Below, piece by piece: positions 1-12,829 of a stretch of DNA of 64,000 nt. This DNA is from Sphaerisporangium rubeum (GTDB lineage Bacteria; Actinomycetota; Actinomycetes; Streptosporangiales; Streptosporangiaceae), in assembly GCF_014207705.1 (NCBI RefSeq), contig NZ_JACHIU010000001.1, forward strand, positions 4,518,501 through 4,582,500, written 5' to 3'. The stretch's first letter is position 1; every line of letters begins with the position of its first letter. The notes under the pieces are model-generated. The model was not told the origin of the DNA. It worked only from the letters and a program-made list of their open reading frames with translations, and did no database searches. Both the position numbers and the translations under genes were made by a program.

Positions 1-12
1 CGCGCGGCGACC

Positions 13-88
13 GCCCCGATAGACCAACGGCAGAGTCAATGGCCTCAAAATCCATCAAGTGTGGGTTCGAATCCCACTCGGGGCACCA
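13..88 (+). tRNA. tRNA with CAA anticodon (Leu by anticodon), short variable loop
   Basis: A full cloverleaf can be drawn. The 7-bp acceptor stem is 13-19 with 78-84, followed by discriminator A85 and an encoded CCA at 86-88. The D stem GAC/GTC is 22-24 with 35-37. The anticodon arm is 39-55 with loop CTCAAAA, giving anticodon CAA at 46-48. The T arm is 61-77 with loop TTCGAAT. By anticodon this would read UUG (Leu). However, the variable loop is only about 5 nt (56-60), whereas bacterial tRNA-Leu normally has a long variable arm, and the inner anticodon-stem pair 43/51 is a C-T mismatch. It is therefore a real tRNA-like gene whose amino-acid identity is uncertain. Confidence 0.85.
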
Positions 89-95
89 CGCGAGA

Positions 96-129
96 ACGGC
101 CACCGGCGGGAGCTCCCGCGGGTGGCCGT
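96..129. terminator. Strong hairpin between tRNA and pyk 3' end
   Basis: A 9-bp arm at 96-104 pairs with 121-129. After one G-G mismatch, GCGGG (106-110) pairs with CCCGC (115-119) around an AGCT loop. It lies between the 3' end of the tRNA (plus) and the stop codon of pyk (minus), where a bidirectional terminator would be expected. There is no clear T tract, which is common for actinobacterial terminators. Confidence 0.55.
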
Positions 130-146
130 CGTCGTGAGGATGGCGT

Positions 147-1580
147 TCAGACGCTGCTGGACGACACCGCCGAGCCGATGGTGTGCACGCGCAGCGCGTT
201 GGTGGAGCCGTGGGTGCCGGGAGGTGAGCCCGCCACGATGACGACCTTGTCGCCCTTCTCGCAGCGGCCGGCCGACAGCAGCGCCGACTCGACCTGGCGC
301 ACCATGTCGTCGGTGTGGTGCACGAACGGCACCTCGTAGGTCTCGACACCCCAGGTGAGCGCGAGCTGGCCGCGCACCTCGGGTGCGGAGGTGAAGGCGA
401 GCAGCGGGATCGGCGAACGGTAGCGCGCGAGGCGCCGCGCCGTCTCCCCCGACATCGTGTATGCGCACAGGGCCCGCGCGCCGACGATGGCGCCGACCTC
501 GGCGGCGGCGCGCGCGATGGCGCCGCCGGTGGTCTCAGGCATCCGGTCGAAGGTGTGGGTGGACTGCAGGTACTCGGCCTCGGCGGCCAGTGCGATGCGG
601 TCCATCGTGGCCACCGACTCGATGGGGTAGCTGCCGACCGACGTCTCGCCGGACAGCATGACGGCGTCGGCGCCGTCCATGACGGCGAAGGCGACGTCGG
701 AGGCCTCGGCGCGCGTCGGACGCTGGGCCCCCATCATGGAGTCGAGCATCTGGGTGGCGACGATCACCGGGTGGGCCTTCTCGCGGCACAGCGCGATGGC
801 GCGGCGCTGCACGATCGGCACCTGCTCCAGCGGCAGCTCCACGCCGAGGTCGCCGCGGGCCACCATGATGCCGTCGAAGGCGTCGACGATCTCCTCCAGG
901 CGATCCACGGCCTGCGGCTTCTCGATCTTGGCGAGCAGCGGCAGGTGGACACCCTCCTCGTCCATGATCTGGCGCACCAGCGCGGCGTCGTCGGGGCTGC
1001 GCACGAACGACAGCGCGATGAGGTCGAAGCCGGTGCGCAGGGCCCAGCGCAGGTCTTCCTCGTCCTTCTCGGTGAGCGCGGGGGCCGACACCGCGGCGCC
1101 GGGGAGGTTGAGCCCCTTGTTGTCGGAGATCATGCCGCCGACGATGACCTTGGTGACGACCCGCGGCCCGTCCACGGCCGTGGCCTCCAGCACGAGGCGG
1201 CCGTCGTCGACCAGGATGCGGTCACCGGGCCCCACGTCGCCCGGCAGCCCGTCGTAGGTGGTGGACACCAGGTCGCGGTCGCCGGGGACGTCCTCGGTGG
1301 TGATGGTGAAGACGTCACCGAATCCGAGCCGCACCGGGCCCTCGGCGAACCGGCCCACCCGGATCTTGGGGCCCTGGAGGTCGGCGAGGACCCCGACACC
1401 CTTGCCGAGCTCGGCGGCGGCCTCCCTCACCCGTCCGTGTACCTCTTTGTGGAGCTCGTGGCTCCCGTGACTGAGGTTGAACCGCGCGACATCCATGCCC
1501 GCGGCGATCAGTTCGCGCAGGCGCTCCGGGGAGGAGGTGGCGGGCCCCAGTGTGCAGACAATCTTCGCTCGACGACTCAC
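147..1580 (-). CDS. pyk: Pyruvate kinase
   Basis: Converts phosphoenolpyruvate and ADP to pyruvate and ATP in the cytoplasm, the last step of glycolysis. The 477-residue product has the usual length. It opens with the conserved KIVCTLGPATSS segment, carries the FNLSHG substrate-side motif, a lid (B) domain at about residues 70-165, the active-site segment around LLAKIEKPQAV and MVARGDLGVE, and a C-terminal regulatory domain. The GTG start at 1580 has almost no Shine-Dalgarno sequence. Instead a TAGGGT -10 hexamer lies 7 nt upstream, suggesting a leaderless mRNA, and a DasR-like operator overlaps the promoter. It is a single gene facing the tRNA. Confidence 0.95.
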   Translation of the reverse strand: MSRRAKIVCTLGPATSSPERLRELIAAGMDVARFNLSHGSHELHKEVHGRVREAAAELGKGVGVLADLQGPKIRVGRFAEGPVRLGFGDVFTITTEDVPGDRDLVSTTYDGLPGDVGPGDRILVDDGRLVLEATAVDGPRVVTKVIVGGMISDNKGLNLPGAAVSAPALTEKDEEDLRWALRTGFDLIALSFVRSPDDAALVRQIMDEEGVHLPLLAKIEKPQAVDRLEEIVDAFDGIMVARGDLGVELPLEQVPIVQRRAIALCREKAHPVIVATQMLDSMMGAQRPTRAEASDVAFAVMDGADAVMLSGETSVGSYPIESVATMDRIALAAEAEYLQSTHTFDRMPETTGGAIARAAAEVGAIVGARALCAYTMSGETARRLARYRSPIPLLAFTSAPEVRGQLALTWGVETYEVPFVHHTDDMVRQVESALLSAGRCEKGDKVVIVAGSPPGTHGSTNALRVHTIGSAVSSSSV

Positions 1581-1587
1581 AAGTCCT

Positions 1588-1609
1588 ACCCTAATTGGTA
1601 CAGACCACT
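1588..1609 (-). promoter_or_regulatory. pyk promoter: -10 box with DasR-like (dre) operator
   Basis: On the minus strand TAGGGT (1588-1593) lies 7 nt before the pyk GTG. Directly upstream, 1594-1609 reads AGTGGTCTGTACCAAT. This matches the known 16-bp dre consensus A(C/G)TGGTCTAGACCA(C/G)T at about 12 positions. The operator fills the spacer where RNA polymerase would bind, so repression by occlusion is the natural reading. The consensus and its association with a pyruvate kinase gene in Streptomyces come from recall. The rest of 1610-1837 shows no gene. Confidence 0.5.
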
Positions 1610-1837
1610 GGATGGAGGCGGAAGGGGCCGGCGACCGGCCGGGACACCCCCGGTTGATCCCCTGACGCCTCCCGATGGCGTCCTGGCGCGGCGGCGCTGC
1701 CGTGGGGGACGCCGGCGGACCAGGTGACGGCCGGTGCGGTCAGGCGCCTCGGGTCCGCGTTCGTTTCGTGCGCCTCTCAGGATAAACGTCCCGGGGGCCG
1801 CGGTGCGGCGGGTCCCCCAGACCGCCTCGGGCCGTTC

Positions 1838-1859
1838 ACCCGGCCGTCACCGGCCGGGT
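1838..1859 (-). terminator. Hairpin downstream of subtilase gene
   Basis: Perfect 9-bp inverted repeat (1838-1846 with 1851-1859, loop TCAC), 39 bp past the stop codon of the minus-strand protease gene. It has no T tract on either strand, so intrinsic termination is plausible but not certain. Confidence 0.5.
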
Positions 1860-1897
1860 GGCGCCAGCCCCAGGTGGGGGCCGGGTTCGTGGCCGCG

Positions 1898-3649
1898 TCA
1901 GCCCTTGGTGGTGGCGGCACGGCCGGCGTTCACGATGCCGTGGCCGTAGAAGCCGTTCTTGGCGGGGCCGCCGGCGCACACGTGGGTCTCCTCGGTGGCG
2001 GCGTAGCGTGTGGAACCGGTCCCCGGACAGGGGGTGCGGGTCGCGGTGGCGTACAGCAGCTTCTCGACCCTGGCGGGGGCGAGGGTCAGGCCGCCTCTGC
2101 CGGGCTTGCCGAAGCGGGAGACGAGGATCGCGGCGACCCCCGCGGCGTGCGGCGAGGCCATCGAGGTGCCGGACAGGTACTGCCAGTAGGCGCACGAGCC
2201 GTGGTGGCACTCGCGCAGCACCGCGGAGGTCTTGGGCCTGCCGGACGCGTCGATCAGCTTCTGGGCCTTCAGCGCGCGGGTGGGGGCCGGGCCGAGGATC
2301 TCGCGCGCCGCGCCCTTGAGCGCGGTGCCGGTGTCGGTGGGGTCGCCGCCGGGGGCCGCGATGTCGGTCTGCTCGGTGCCGTAGTCGGAGTACCAGGCCT
2401 TGCGCTTGCTCGGCCCGACGGCGGACACCGAGATGACGCCGCGGGACTCGGCCGGCACGTTGACGCAGGAGTTGTCGATGGTGCGCTTCCGCTCGGACCC
2501 TTCGGGGTAGCCGGGGCTGCTCTCGTCGGTCACGGGGTGGCCGAGGTCGGTCGACTCGTTGCCGAGCGCGCTGATCAGCGTGACGCCGCGTGCCCTGGCG
2601 TAGTCGAGCGCGCGCTGCACGCCGGTGATGATGCCGGCCTGCTGCTGCCGCTCGGCGGCCGAGTCGGCGGGGTTGTTCGTGCAGTTGAACGTCCACGGGT
2701 CCACGAAGAAGCTCATGTTGACCACGTCGATGCCGGCGTCGCCTGCGTAGGTGAGCGCGTCGAGCACGGGCTTGAGGAAGAAGAACCCCGAGTCCATGCC
2801 GGCCCTGATGTTGACCAGGCTCACCCCCGGCGCGACGCCTGCCATGCCGATGCCGTTGATCGGCGCGCCGATGGTGCCGGCGACGTGGGTGCCGTGGCCG
2901 TCGTCGTCCACGTCGGCGGGGTCCTTGCAGCCTTTGTACTCGCAGGGGCCGTCGAGGGTCTTGCCTTTGGGGTCGAGCGGCCGGTCCACCACGAAGTTGC
3001 GGCTGCGGGCCCGGTCGAAGTTGGCGGCGATGTCGGGATGCGAGCCGTCCACGCCGGTGTCGATGATGCCGACCAGCACCTTCTTGGAACCGCGCGCCTT
3101 GGCGTAGGAGCCGCTCGGCGTGGCGCCGATCATGCGCATGTCCCACTGGCGGCCGGCCATCGGCTCGCCGGCGGCGGACGCGGCGAAGGCCGTGGACGTC
3201 ACCGCGGCGGTCGCCGCGGTGCCCGTGGACACCTCGGCGGGGAGGATGGGGAGCGTCTCAGGTGCGGCGGCGAGCTGCGCGGAGGTCAGCGCGGCGGCCG
3301 AGCCGACCCGGCGGTTGGCGGTGACGCCTGCCACGGACGGGTCGGCGCCGACCCGCGTGGCGAACGCGGCACCGGGGCCGCGCGCGACGACGTACCCGAG
3401 GCGCGGGTCGGCGCCGGTGACCTCGCCTCCGCCGGCCTGGACGGCACGCAGCGCGTCGCCTTGGCGTCCCGGCGCGTAGAAGACCAGGTAGTCGCCGGTC
3501 TCCGGAGCCGTGGCCCCCTGCTCGACGTCGGTGCTCGACGCCGGGGACGCGATGATCCCGGAGCCTGGTGTCACCGCGCCTGCGATCAGCGCACCCGCCG
3601 TCACGATCGGAACGGCGGCGCGCACGGCGCGCCTGTACCCCCGCAGCAT
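1898..3649 (-). CDS. Secreted S8 family serine protease (subtilase)
   Basis: A 583-residue secreted endopeptidase. I chose the ATG at 3649 because GGAGAGG lies 6 nt upstream; an in-frame ATG 63 nt earlier has no such site. The N-terminus is a Sec signal (LRGYRRAVRAAVPIVTAG and following hydrophobic stretch). A propeptide-like region of about 120 residues follows. The catalytic triad is visible as Asp in VGIIDTGVDGSHPD (about residue 196), His in GHGTHVAGTIG (about 252) and Ser in LSGTSMASPHAAG (about 495). Several Cys residues in the mature part (CEYKGC, NNSCVNV, CAYWQ) suggest disulfides. It is transcribed alone. Substrate unknown. Confidence 0.9.
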   Translation of the reverse strand: MLRGYRRAVRAAVPIVTAGALIAGAVTPGSGIIASPASSTDVEQGATAPETGDYLVFYAPGRQGDALRAVQAGGGEVTGADPRLGYVVARGPGAAFATRVGADPSVAGVTANRRVGSAAALTSAQLAAAPETLPILPAEVSTGTAATAAVTSTAFAASAAGEPMAGRQWDMRMIGATPSGSYAKARGSKKVLVGIIDTGVDGSHPDIAANFDRARSRNFVVDRPLDPKGKTLDGPCEYKGCKDPADVDDDGHGTHVAGTIGAPINGIGMAGVAPGVSLVNIRAGMDSGFFFLKPVLDALTYAGDAGIDVVNMSFFVDPWTFNCTNNPADSAAERQQQAGIITGVQRALDYARARGVTLISALGNESTDLGHPVTDESSPGYPEGSERKRTIDNSCVNVPAESRGVISVSAVGPSKRKAWYSDYGTEQTDIAAPGGDPTDTGTALKGAAREILGPAPTRALKAQKLIDASGRPKTSAVLRECHHGSCAYWQYLSGTSMASPHAAGVAAILVSRFGKPGRGGLTLAPARVEKLLYATATRTPCPGTGSTRYAATEETHVCAGGPAKNGFYGHGIVNAGRAATTKG

Positions 3650-3752
3650 CGACCCTCTCCTCAATTCCTCGATCTTGGTCGAGGAAGCATCATTCTTCGG
3701 AACGAGGATCAAAGCAAGTCAGGCAAGAATCCTCCGGCGTCCGGTCCTTTAT

Positions 3753-3762
3753 ACACATGTGT
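3753..3762. promoter_or_regulatory. Palindrome in subtilase upstream region
   Basis: ACACATGTGT is a perfect 10-bp palindrome about 104 bp upstream of the protease start. On the minus strand it abuts TATAAA, a -10-like element. No well-spaced -35 is evident. It could be an operator, but this is only suggestive. Confidence 0.25.
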
Positions 3763-3809
3763 CGTGACAAGCCATGCGATAAACGACCGAACGCCGAGTA
3801 AGTTCCTGA

Positions 3810-5294
3810 TCAGACCAGCGGACGCGCCGTCGGCGGGATGGCGACGGGGAGCGCGCTCTGGCCGGTGAGGTAGCGGTCCACCCCGGCGGCGGCCGACCGG
3901 CCCTCCGCGATGGCCCACACGATGAGCGACTGGCCGCGGCCCATGTCACCGGCGACGAACACACCCGGCACGCCGGACATGTACGACTTGTCGCGTACGA
4001 CGTTGCCGCGCGCGTCGAAGAACGTCTCCGGGTCGGCCGACTGCGCCGCCAGGTCGTTCAGCAGCGGGCCCTTCTCCGGTCCGAGGAAGCCCATGGCCAG
4101 AGTGACCAGCTCGGCGGGGATCTCCCGCTCGCTGCCCGGCACCGGCGCGAACCCGGCGGCCGGGCCCTCCACGTCCACGAGCCTCAGCGCGCGCACCCGG
4201 CCCTCGTCGTCGGCGACGAACCCGGTGGTCGACACCGCGTACACCCGGTCGCCGAGACCCGCCTCGAGCTCCTCGTGCGCGCTCTCGGTCTTGAACAGCA
4301 TCGGGTACGTCGGCCACGGCTGCGCGTCCGGCCGCAGGCCCGGCGGCTTCGGCATGATCTCCAGCTGCGTGATGGAGGCCGCACCCTGGCGCACCGCGGT
4401 GCCGATGCAGTCGGCGCCGGTGTCACCGCCGCCGATCACCACCACGTGCTTGCCCTCGGCCGACACCGGCGAGTCGGCCATGTCGCCCTGCTGAACCTTG
4501 TTGGCCAGCGGCAGGTACTCCATGGCCTGGTAGATGCCGTGGTACTCGCGGCCCGGCACCGGCAGGTCACGCCACGCCGTGGCGCCGCCGGCCAGCACGA
4601 CCGCGTCGAACTCCTCACGCAGCCGCGCCGCCGTGACGTCCACGCCGACGTTCACGCCGGTACGGAACTCGGTGCCCTCGGCGCGCATCTGGTCGAGGCG
4701 CCGGTCCACGTGGCGCTTCTCCATCTTGAACTCGGGAATGCCGTACCGCAGCAACCCCCCGGCACGGTCGGCGCGCTCGAACACCACCACGTCGTACCCG
4801 GCCCGGGTGAGCTGCTGCGCGGCGGCGAGACCCGCGGGCCCCGAGCCGACGACGGCGACCCGCTTGCCGGTGCGCACGGCCGGCGGACGCGGGGTCACCC
4901 AGCCCTCGGCGAAGGCCCGGTCGATGATCTCGACCTCGACCCGCTTGATCGCCACGGGGTCGGAGTTGATGCCGAGCACGCACGCCGACTCGCACGGCGC
5001 GGGGCACAGGCGGCCGGTGAACTCGGGGAAGTTGTTGGTGGCGTGGAGCCGCTCGATCGCCTCGGCCCAGTCGTCCCGGTACACGAGGTCGTTCCACTCG
5101 GGGATGAGGTTCCCGAGCGGACAGCCGTTGTGACAGAACGGGATGCCGCAGTCCATGCAGCGTGCCGCCTGCCGGTTGAGCGCGGGTGCGGGGAAGTCCT
5201 CGTAGACCTCACGCCAGTCGCGGATGCGGACGTCGACCGGGCGGCGCGCCGGCAGCTCGCGCGGGTGCGCCAGGAAACCCTTGGGGTCGGCCAT
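3810..5294 (-). CDS. gltD: Glutamate synthase [NADPH] small subunit
   Basis: The beta subunit of GOGAT passes electrons from NADPH through FAD and Fe-S centres to GltB. The 494-residue product has the N-terminal Cys clusters (CMDCGIPFCHNGCP near residue 47, CPAPCESAC near 95) that hold 4Fe-4S clusters. It also has an FAD dinucleotide fold (VAVVGSGPAGLAAA, about residue 147) and an NADPH fold (VVVIGGGDTGADC, about residue 287). It begins 16 bp after gltB with GGGAGGT-like purines upstream, so the two form an operon, gltB first. Confidence 0.95.
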   Translation of the reverse strand: MADPKGFLAHPRELPARRPVDVRIRDWREVYEDFPAPALNRQAARCMDCGIPFCHNGCPLGNLIPEWNDLVYRDDWAEAIERLHATNNFPEFTGRLCPAPCESACVLGINSDPVAIKRVEVEIIDRAFAEGWVTPRPPAVRTGKRVAVVGSGPAGLAAAQQLTRAGYDVVVFERADRAGGLLRYGIPEFKMEKRHVDRRLDQMRAEGTEFRTGVNVGVDVTAARLREEFDAVVLAGGATAWRDLPVPGREYHGIYQAMEYLPLANKVQQGDMADSPVSAEGKHVVVIGGGDTGADCIGTAVRQGAASITQLEIMPKPPGLRPDAQPWPTYPMLFKTESAHEELEAGLGDRVYAVSTTGFVADDEGRVRALRLVDVEGPAAGFAPVPGSEREIPAELVTLAMGFLGPEKGPLLNDLAAQSADPETFFDARGNVVRDKSYMSGVPGVFVAGDMGRGQSLIVWAIAEGRSAAAGVDRYLTGQSALPVAIPPTARPLV

Positions 5295-5310
5295 CGGTGT
5301 ACCTCCCTCG

Positions 5311-9825
<4,515 letters not shown>

Positions 9826-10097
9826 TGAATCCCTCCCGTCGTCTTCGTCTGCTTCGTCTGGAATGGCGAGTGCAGGCAAGAGGGACGACGTTGGCCCTGC
9901 TGCTGTATGAGGTGTGTAGAGACTACCGCACCCTGCCGGAATAGTGCCCGCCAGGGGGGAATCGCGAACATTCACCACTGGATGGGCGCCCTGGTGGCCC
10001 CATCATGCGTCCCCGGCCGCACTATGGAACGAACCCCGGATGAACGTTATTCCACCGTGCTTGGTGCTTAACCCTCAATAATTCGGTCGATTGTCGG

Positions 10098-10751
10098 TCA
10101 AGGACCCGCGCCGTCGGCCGCCTCCAGCACCCGGCGCTGCGCGAAACCGGCCAGCGACTCCAGGGCGAGCTGCGGGAACGCCAGATCCACCTCACCGGCC
10201 CCCGTCGCGGCACCCACCCAGTTGACGACCACGAAATGGCCGAGAGCGCGGGCCTGCGCACGGCTGTGCGCCGCGTCGAGACACGCCGGGCCGGGTGCGG
10301 GACGCAGGAAGCCGCCGCGCCGCGCCGGCTCGAGCGCCGCGACCAGGCGGTCGGCCGCCGCCCCGTCCGGCAGGTCGAACACCGCGTACTGCCCGCACAC
10401 CCGGCCGTCGCCGCTCTCGTACCCCGCGCGCACCACCCGCGCGCACCCCGAGGCCGCCTCCGCGACGCCACTCCCCCACAGCGCGCTCCCGCAGTCGTCC
10501 GACGCCTCCGTGCCGCGGCGCGCCATAGTGACCCCCTCGGCGCGCACCTCCTCAGTGGTGAACACCTCCTGCACGGTCAGCGGCCGGGAGCCGGCCGCAC
10601 GGGTCGCGATGGGCTCGTACAGCGCGGACGTCGGCTCCCCCCGGTACACCGCCGGGCTCGGCCCGGTCTCCGGCCTGGTCAGCACGAACGCCGCCACCCC
10701 GCCGCCGGCCAGCACCACCACAGCGGCCACGACGACCCACAGCCGGCTCAC
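10098..10751 (-). CDS. Membrane-anchored extracytoplasmic protein, paralog A
   Basis: No family name is recognised. The GTG at 10751 follows GGGGGAA. The 217-residue product begins with a short basic segment and one membrane helix (SRLWVVVAAVVVLAGGGVAAF), so the rest should be outside the membrane. It is clearly homologous to the upstream neighbour: TVQEVFTTEEV versus LRAEEVFAVRTV, and DDCGSALWGSGVAEAASGC versus DDCAPAMWGGSALASLAGTGC. This copy has four extracytoplasmic Cys, two more than its paralog. It lies 29 bp downstream of the paralog in the run lgt - paralog B - paralog A. Confidence 0.75.
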   Translation of the reverse strand: MSRLWVVVAAVVVLAGGGVAAFVLTRPETGPSPAVYRGEPTSALYEPIATRAAGSRPLTVQEVFTTEEVRAEGVTMARRGTEASDDCGSALWGSGVAEAASGCARVVRAGYESGDGRVCGQYAVFDLPDGAAADRLVAALEPARRGGFLRPAPGPACLDAAHSRAQARALGHFVVVNWVGAATGAGEVDLAFPQLALESLAGFAQRRVLEAADGAGP

Positions 10752-10780
10752 CGGCTTCCCCCTGTCACCGGCGACCGTCC

Positions 10781-11590
10781 TTATCCGGCCGCCGGAGCAG
10801 GGGACGGGCCGGTCACGGCGACCACACGCCGGTAGACGACCTTCTCGGCCGCGCGGGCCGCGAGGGTCAGGGACACGAAATCGTCCTTGACCGTCGGCTC
10901 CTGGCCGTCGGCCCGGGCCACCCAGACGAAACCGGCGTAGTGCCCCATCGCGTAGCCGCTGCCTTCGGCGTAGCCGTCCACGGCGAACGTCGCGGCGTCC
11001 GACTCCAGCGCGCGCACCCAGCCCCCACCTCGGTAGAGCGTCGCCATGTGCTGCACGAATTCCGCGGCCTTCTTGGCGTCCGCCATGTTGAACAACGTGT
11101 ACTGCGCGACGTACCGGCGGTCGGCGCTGAGGTAGAGACCGCGGACCGCCTGGGTGCAGCCCGTCCCGGCGAGGCTCGCGAGCGCGCTGCCGCCCCACAT
11201 GGCGGGTGCGCAGTCGTCCAGGCGGCGGTTCAGGAGCTTCAGGGTGAGCTTGTCGCTCTTGACGGTGCGCACGGCGAAGACCTCTTCGGCGCGCAGCGGC
11301 GTGCGGTCGGCCGCGCGGTCGGCGATCGGGCCGAACAGCGCCGGCGACGGCCACGCCTGGTACTCCTCGGGGTGCGGCAGGCCGATGTCGGCGGCGGAAC
11401 CACCCTGCTCGACCGGCGGTTCGTGCACGCCGACCCGGCTCACCACGTACGTCAGGCCCGCGCCGCCGATCAGCACCGCGAGCACCACCCCGACCGCCGT
11501 CAGAAGGCGCTGCTGGCCCACGCTCAGTCCCCGCTCCGACAGAGCGGGGACCTCGAACGAGGATTTACGCTTTTTACTCCGCGTGCTCAC
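10781..11590 (-). CDS. Membrane-anchored extracytoplasmic protein, paralog B
   Basis: A 269-residue protein of unknown function. A basic cytoplasmic tail (STRSKKRKSSFEV) precedes one helix (about residues 30-50, LLTAVGVVLAVLIGG), followed by an outside domain of about 215 residues. Two Cys flank a Trp-Gly motif (DDCAPAMWGGS...GC), placed as in the downstream paralog, and would suit one disulfide. The GTG start has only a distant GGGAG. It lies 31 bp after lgt, in the same transcription unit as the DsbA-like and MauE-like genes further upstream, so a role in envelope redox or lipoprotein biology is possible but unproven. Confidence 0.75.
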   Translation of the reverse strand: MSTRSKKRKSSFEVPALSERGLSVGQQRLLTAVGVVLAVLIGGAGLTYVVSRVGVHEPPVEQGGSAADIGLPHPEEYQAWPSPALFGPIADRAADRTPLRAEEVFAVRTVKSDKLTLKLLNRRLDDCAPAMWGGSALASLAGTGCTQAVRGLYLSADRRYVAQYTLFNMADAKKAAEFVQHMATLYRGGGWVRALESDAATFAVDGYAEGSGYAMGHYAGFVWVARADGQEPTVKDDFVSLTLAARAAEKVVYRRVVAVTGPSPAPAAG

Positions 11591-11621
11591 AGAACGCCGG
11601 CACTCCCGGCGTCACCCCGCG

Positions 11622-12818
11622 TCATCGGCCACCCGCCTCCGGGCCCGCCGCACGCGCCGCGACCTCACCGGCGTCCGCCTGGTCGGCCGGATGCGCCGGA
11701 TCGGCGGCCTCGCCGTCCCCGGACACCGGGACGGCCACGGGCTTGGCGGGGACCTCCGCCGCGGCACCACCGTCCGTGGCCTGCGCCGAGGCCGTGGCGT
11801 CCGCACCGTCGGCCGGAGAGGTGGAACCGGCGGTCACCGTGCCGACGGCCGCGGATGGGCCGTCCTCCGGGGTGTCGTCCCCCTCGGTGGCAGGCGGCGA
11901 CTCGGCGTCGGCGGTGGCGAGCCTGACCTGCTCGATCTCGTCGGCGTCGGCCTGGTCGGCGCCGTGGGCCTGGTCGGGGGTGTCCTCACCCGGGCCGGCC
12001 TCGGGGACGATGATCTCCGGGGTGTCCTTGGTTCTGGTGAGGTAGAAGTACACCAGTGCGCCGATGAAGATGACGATGGACGTCCACTGGTTGAGGCGCA
12101 GGCCGAGGATCTCGTGGGCCGGGTCCACCCGCAGGCCCTCGATCCAGAACCGGCCGAGCGTGTAGCCCGCGACGTACAGCGCGAACAGGCGGCCGTGCCT
12201 GATGGCGAACCGGCTGCCGATCCAGATGAGAACGCCGGCGAGCGCGAAGTCCCACAGCAACTCGTACAGGAACGCCGGGTGGTAGGTGGCCACGCCGGGG
12301 ACGGTGCCGGGCCGGCCGGGTTCGATCTCCAGGCCCCACGGCAGGGTGGTGGGCCCGCCGAAGAGCTCCTGGTTGAAGTAGTTTCCGAGCCGGCCGATGC
12401 CCTGGGCCACGGCGATACCGGGAGCGCAGACGTCGGCCACGGCGGACAGCGACAGGCCGCGGCGGCGGCAGGCGATCCACACCCCGACGGCGCCGAGCGC
12501 GATGGCACCCCAGATGCCGAGGCCGCCGTGCCAGATGTACAAGGCGTCGATCGGCCGGTTGGGTGCGTCAGGCCCGAAGTAGAGCTGCCAGTCGGTGATG
12601 ACGTGGTAGAGCCGGCCGCCGACCAGGCCGAACGGCACGGCCCAGACGGCGAGGTCGGTGATGGTGCCCGGCACACCGCCGCGGGCACGCCAGCGGCGCT
12701 CGCCCATCCAGACGGCGACGATGACGCCGAGCACGATGCAAAGAGCGTAGGCCCGCAGAGGGATCGGTCCGAGGTACCAGACCCCTTCAGGCGGGCTGGG
12801 AATGGAGGCCAGGGGCAT
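11622..12818 (-). CDS. lgt: Prolipoprotein diacylglyceryl transferase
   Basis: An integral membrane enzyme that moves diacylglycerol from phosphatidylglycerol to the lipobox Cys of prolipoproteins. The core (about residues 1-265) has seven or so hydrophobic segments, the HGGLGIWGA motif, and the Lgt signature GRLGNYFNQELFGGPT, which contains the essential Arg/Asn region. From about residue 270 onward runs a tail of roughly 130 residues rich in Ala, Asp, Glu and Pro with no membrane segment; such tails occur in actinobacterial Lgt but this is a long one. It starts 11 bp after the DsbA-like gene. Confidence 0.95.
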   Translation of the reverse strand: MPLASIPSPPEGVWYLGPIPLRAYALCIVLGVIVAVWMGERRWRARGGVPGTITDLAVWAVPFGLVGGRLYHVITDWQLYFGPDAPNRPIDALYIWHGGLGIWGAIALGAVGVWIACRRRGLSLSAVADVCAPGIAVAQGIGRLGNYFNQELFGGPTTLPWGLEIEPGRPGTVPGVATYHPAFLYELLWDFALAGVLIWIGSRFAIRHGRLFALYVAGYTLGRFWIEGLRVDPAHEILGLRLNQWTSIVIFIGALVYFYLTRTKDTPEIIVPEAGPGEDTPDQAHGADQADADEIEQVRLATADAESPPATEGDDTPEDGPSAAVGTVTAGSTSPADGADATASAQATDGGAAAEVPAKPVAVPVSGDGEAADPAHPADQADAGEVAARAAGPEAGGR

Positions 12819-12829
12819 GTCAGGTGACG

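Noticed and set aside
1724-3868. 714-codon open frame on the plus strand
   Set aside because: Antisense shadow of the subtilase; Gly/Ala/Arg-rich composition with no family features.
9826-10097. GlnR box or glutamine riboswitch before gltB
   Set aside because: No convincing match to the GlnR half-site pattern or to a known riboswitch core.
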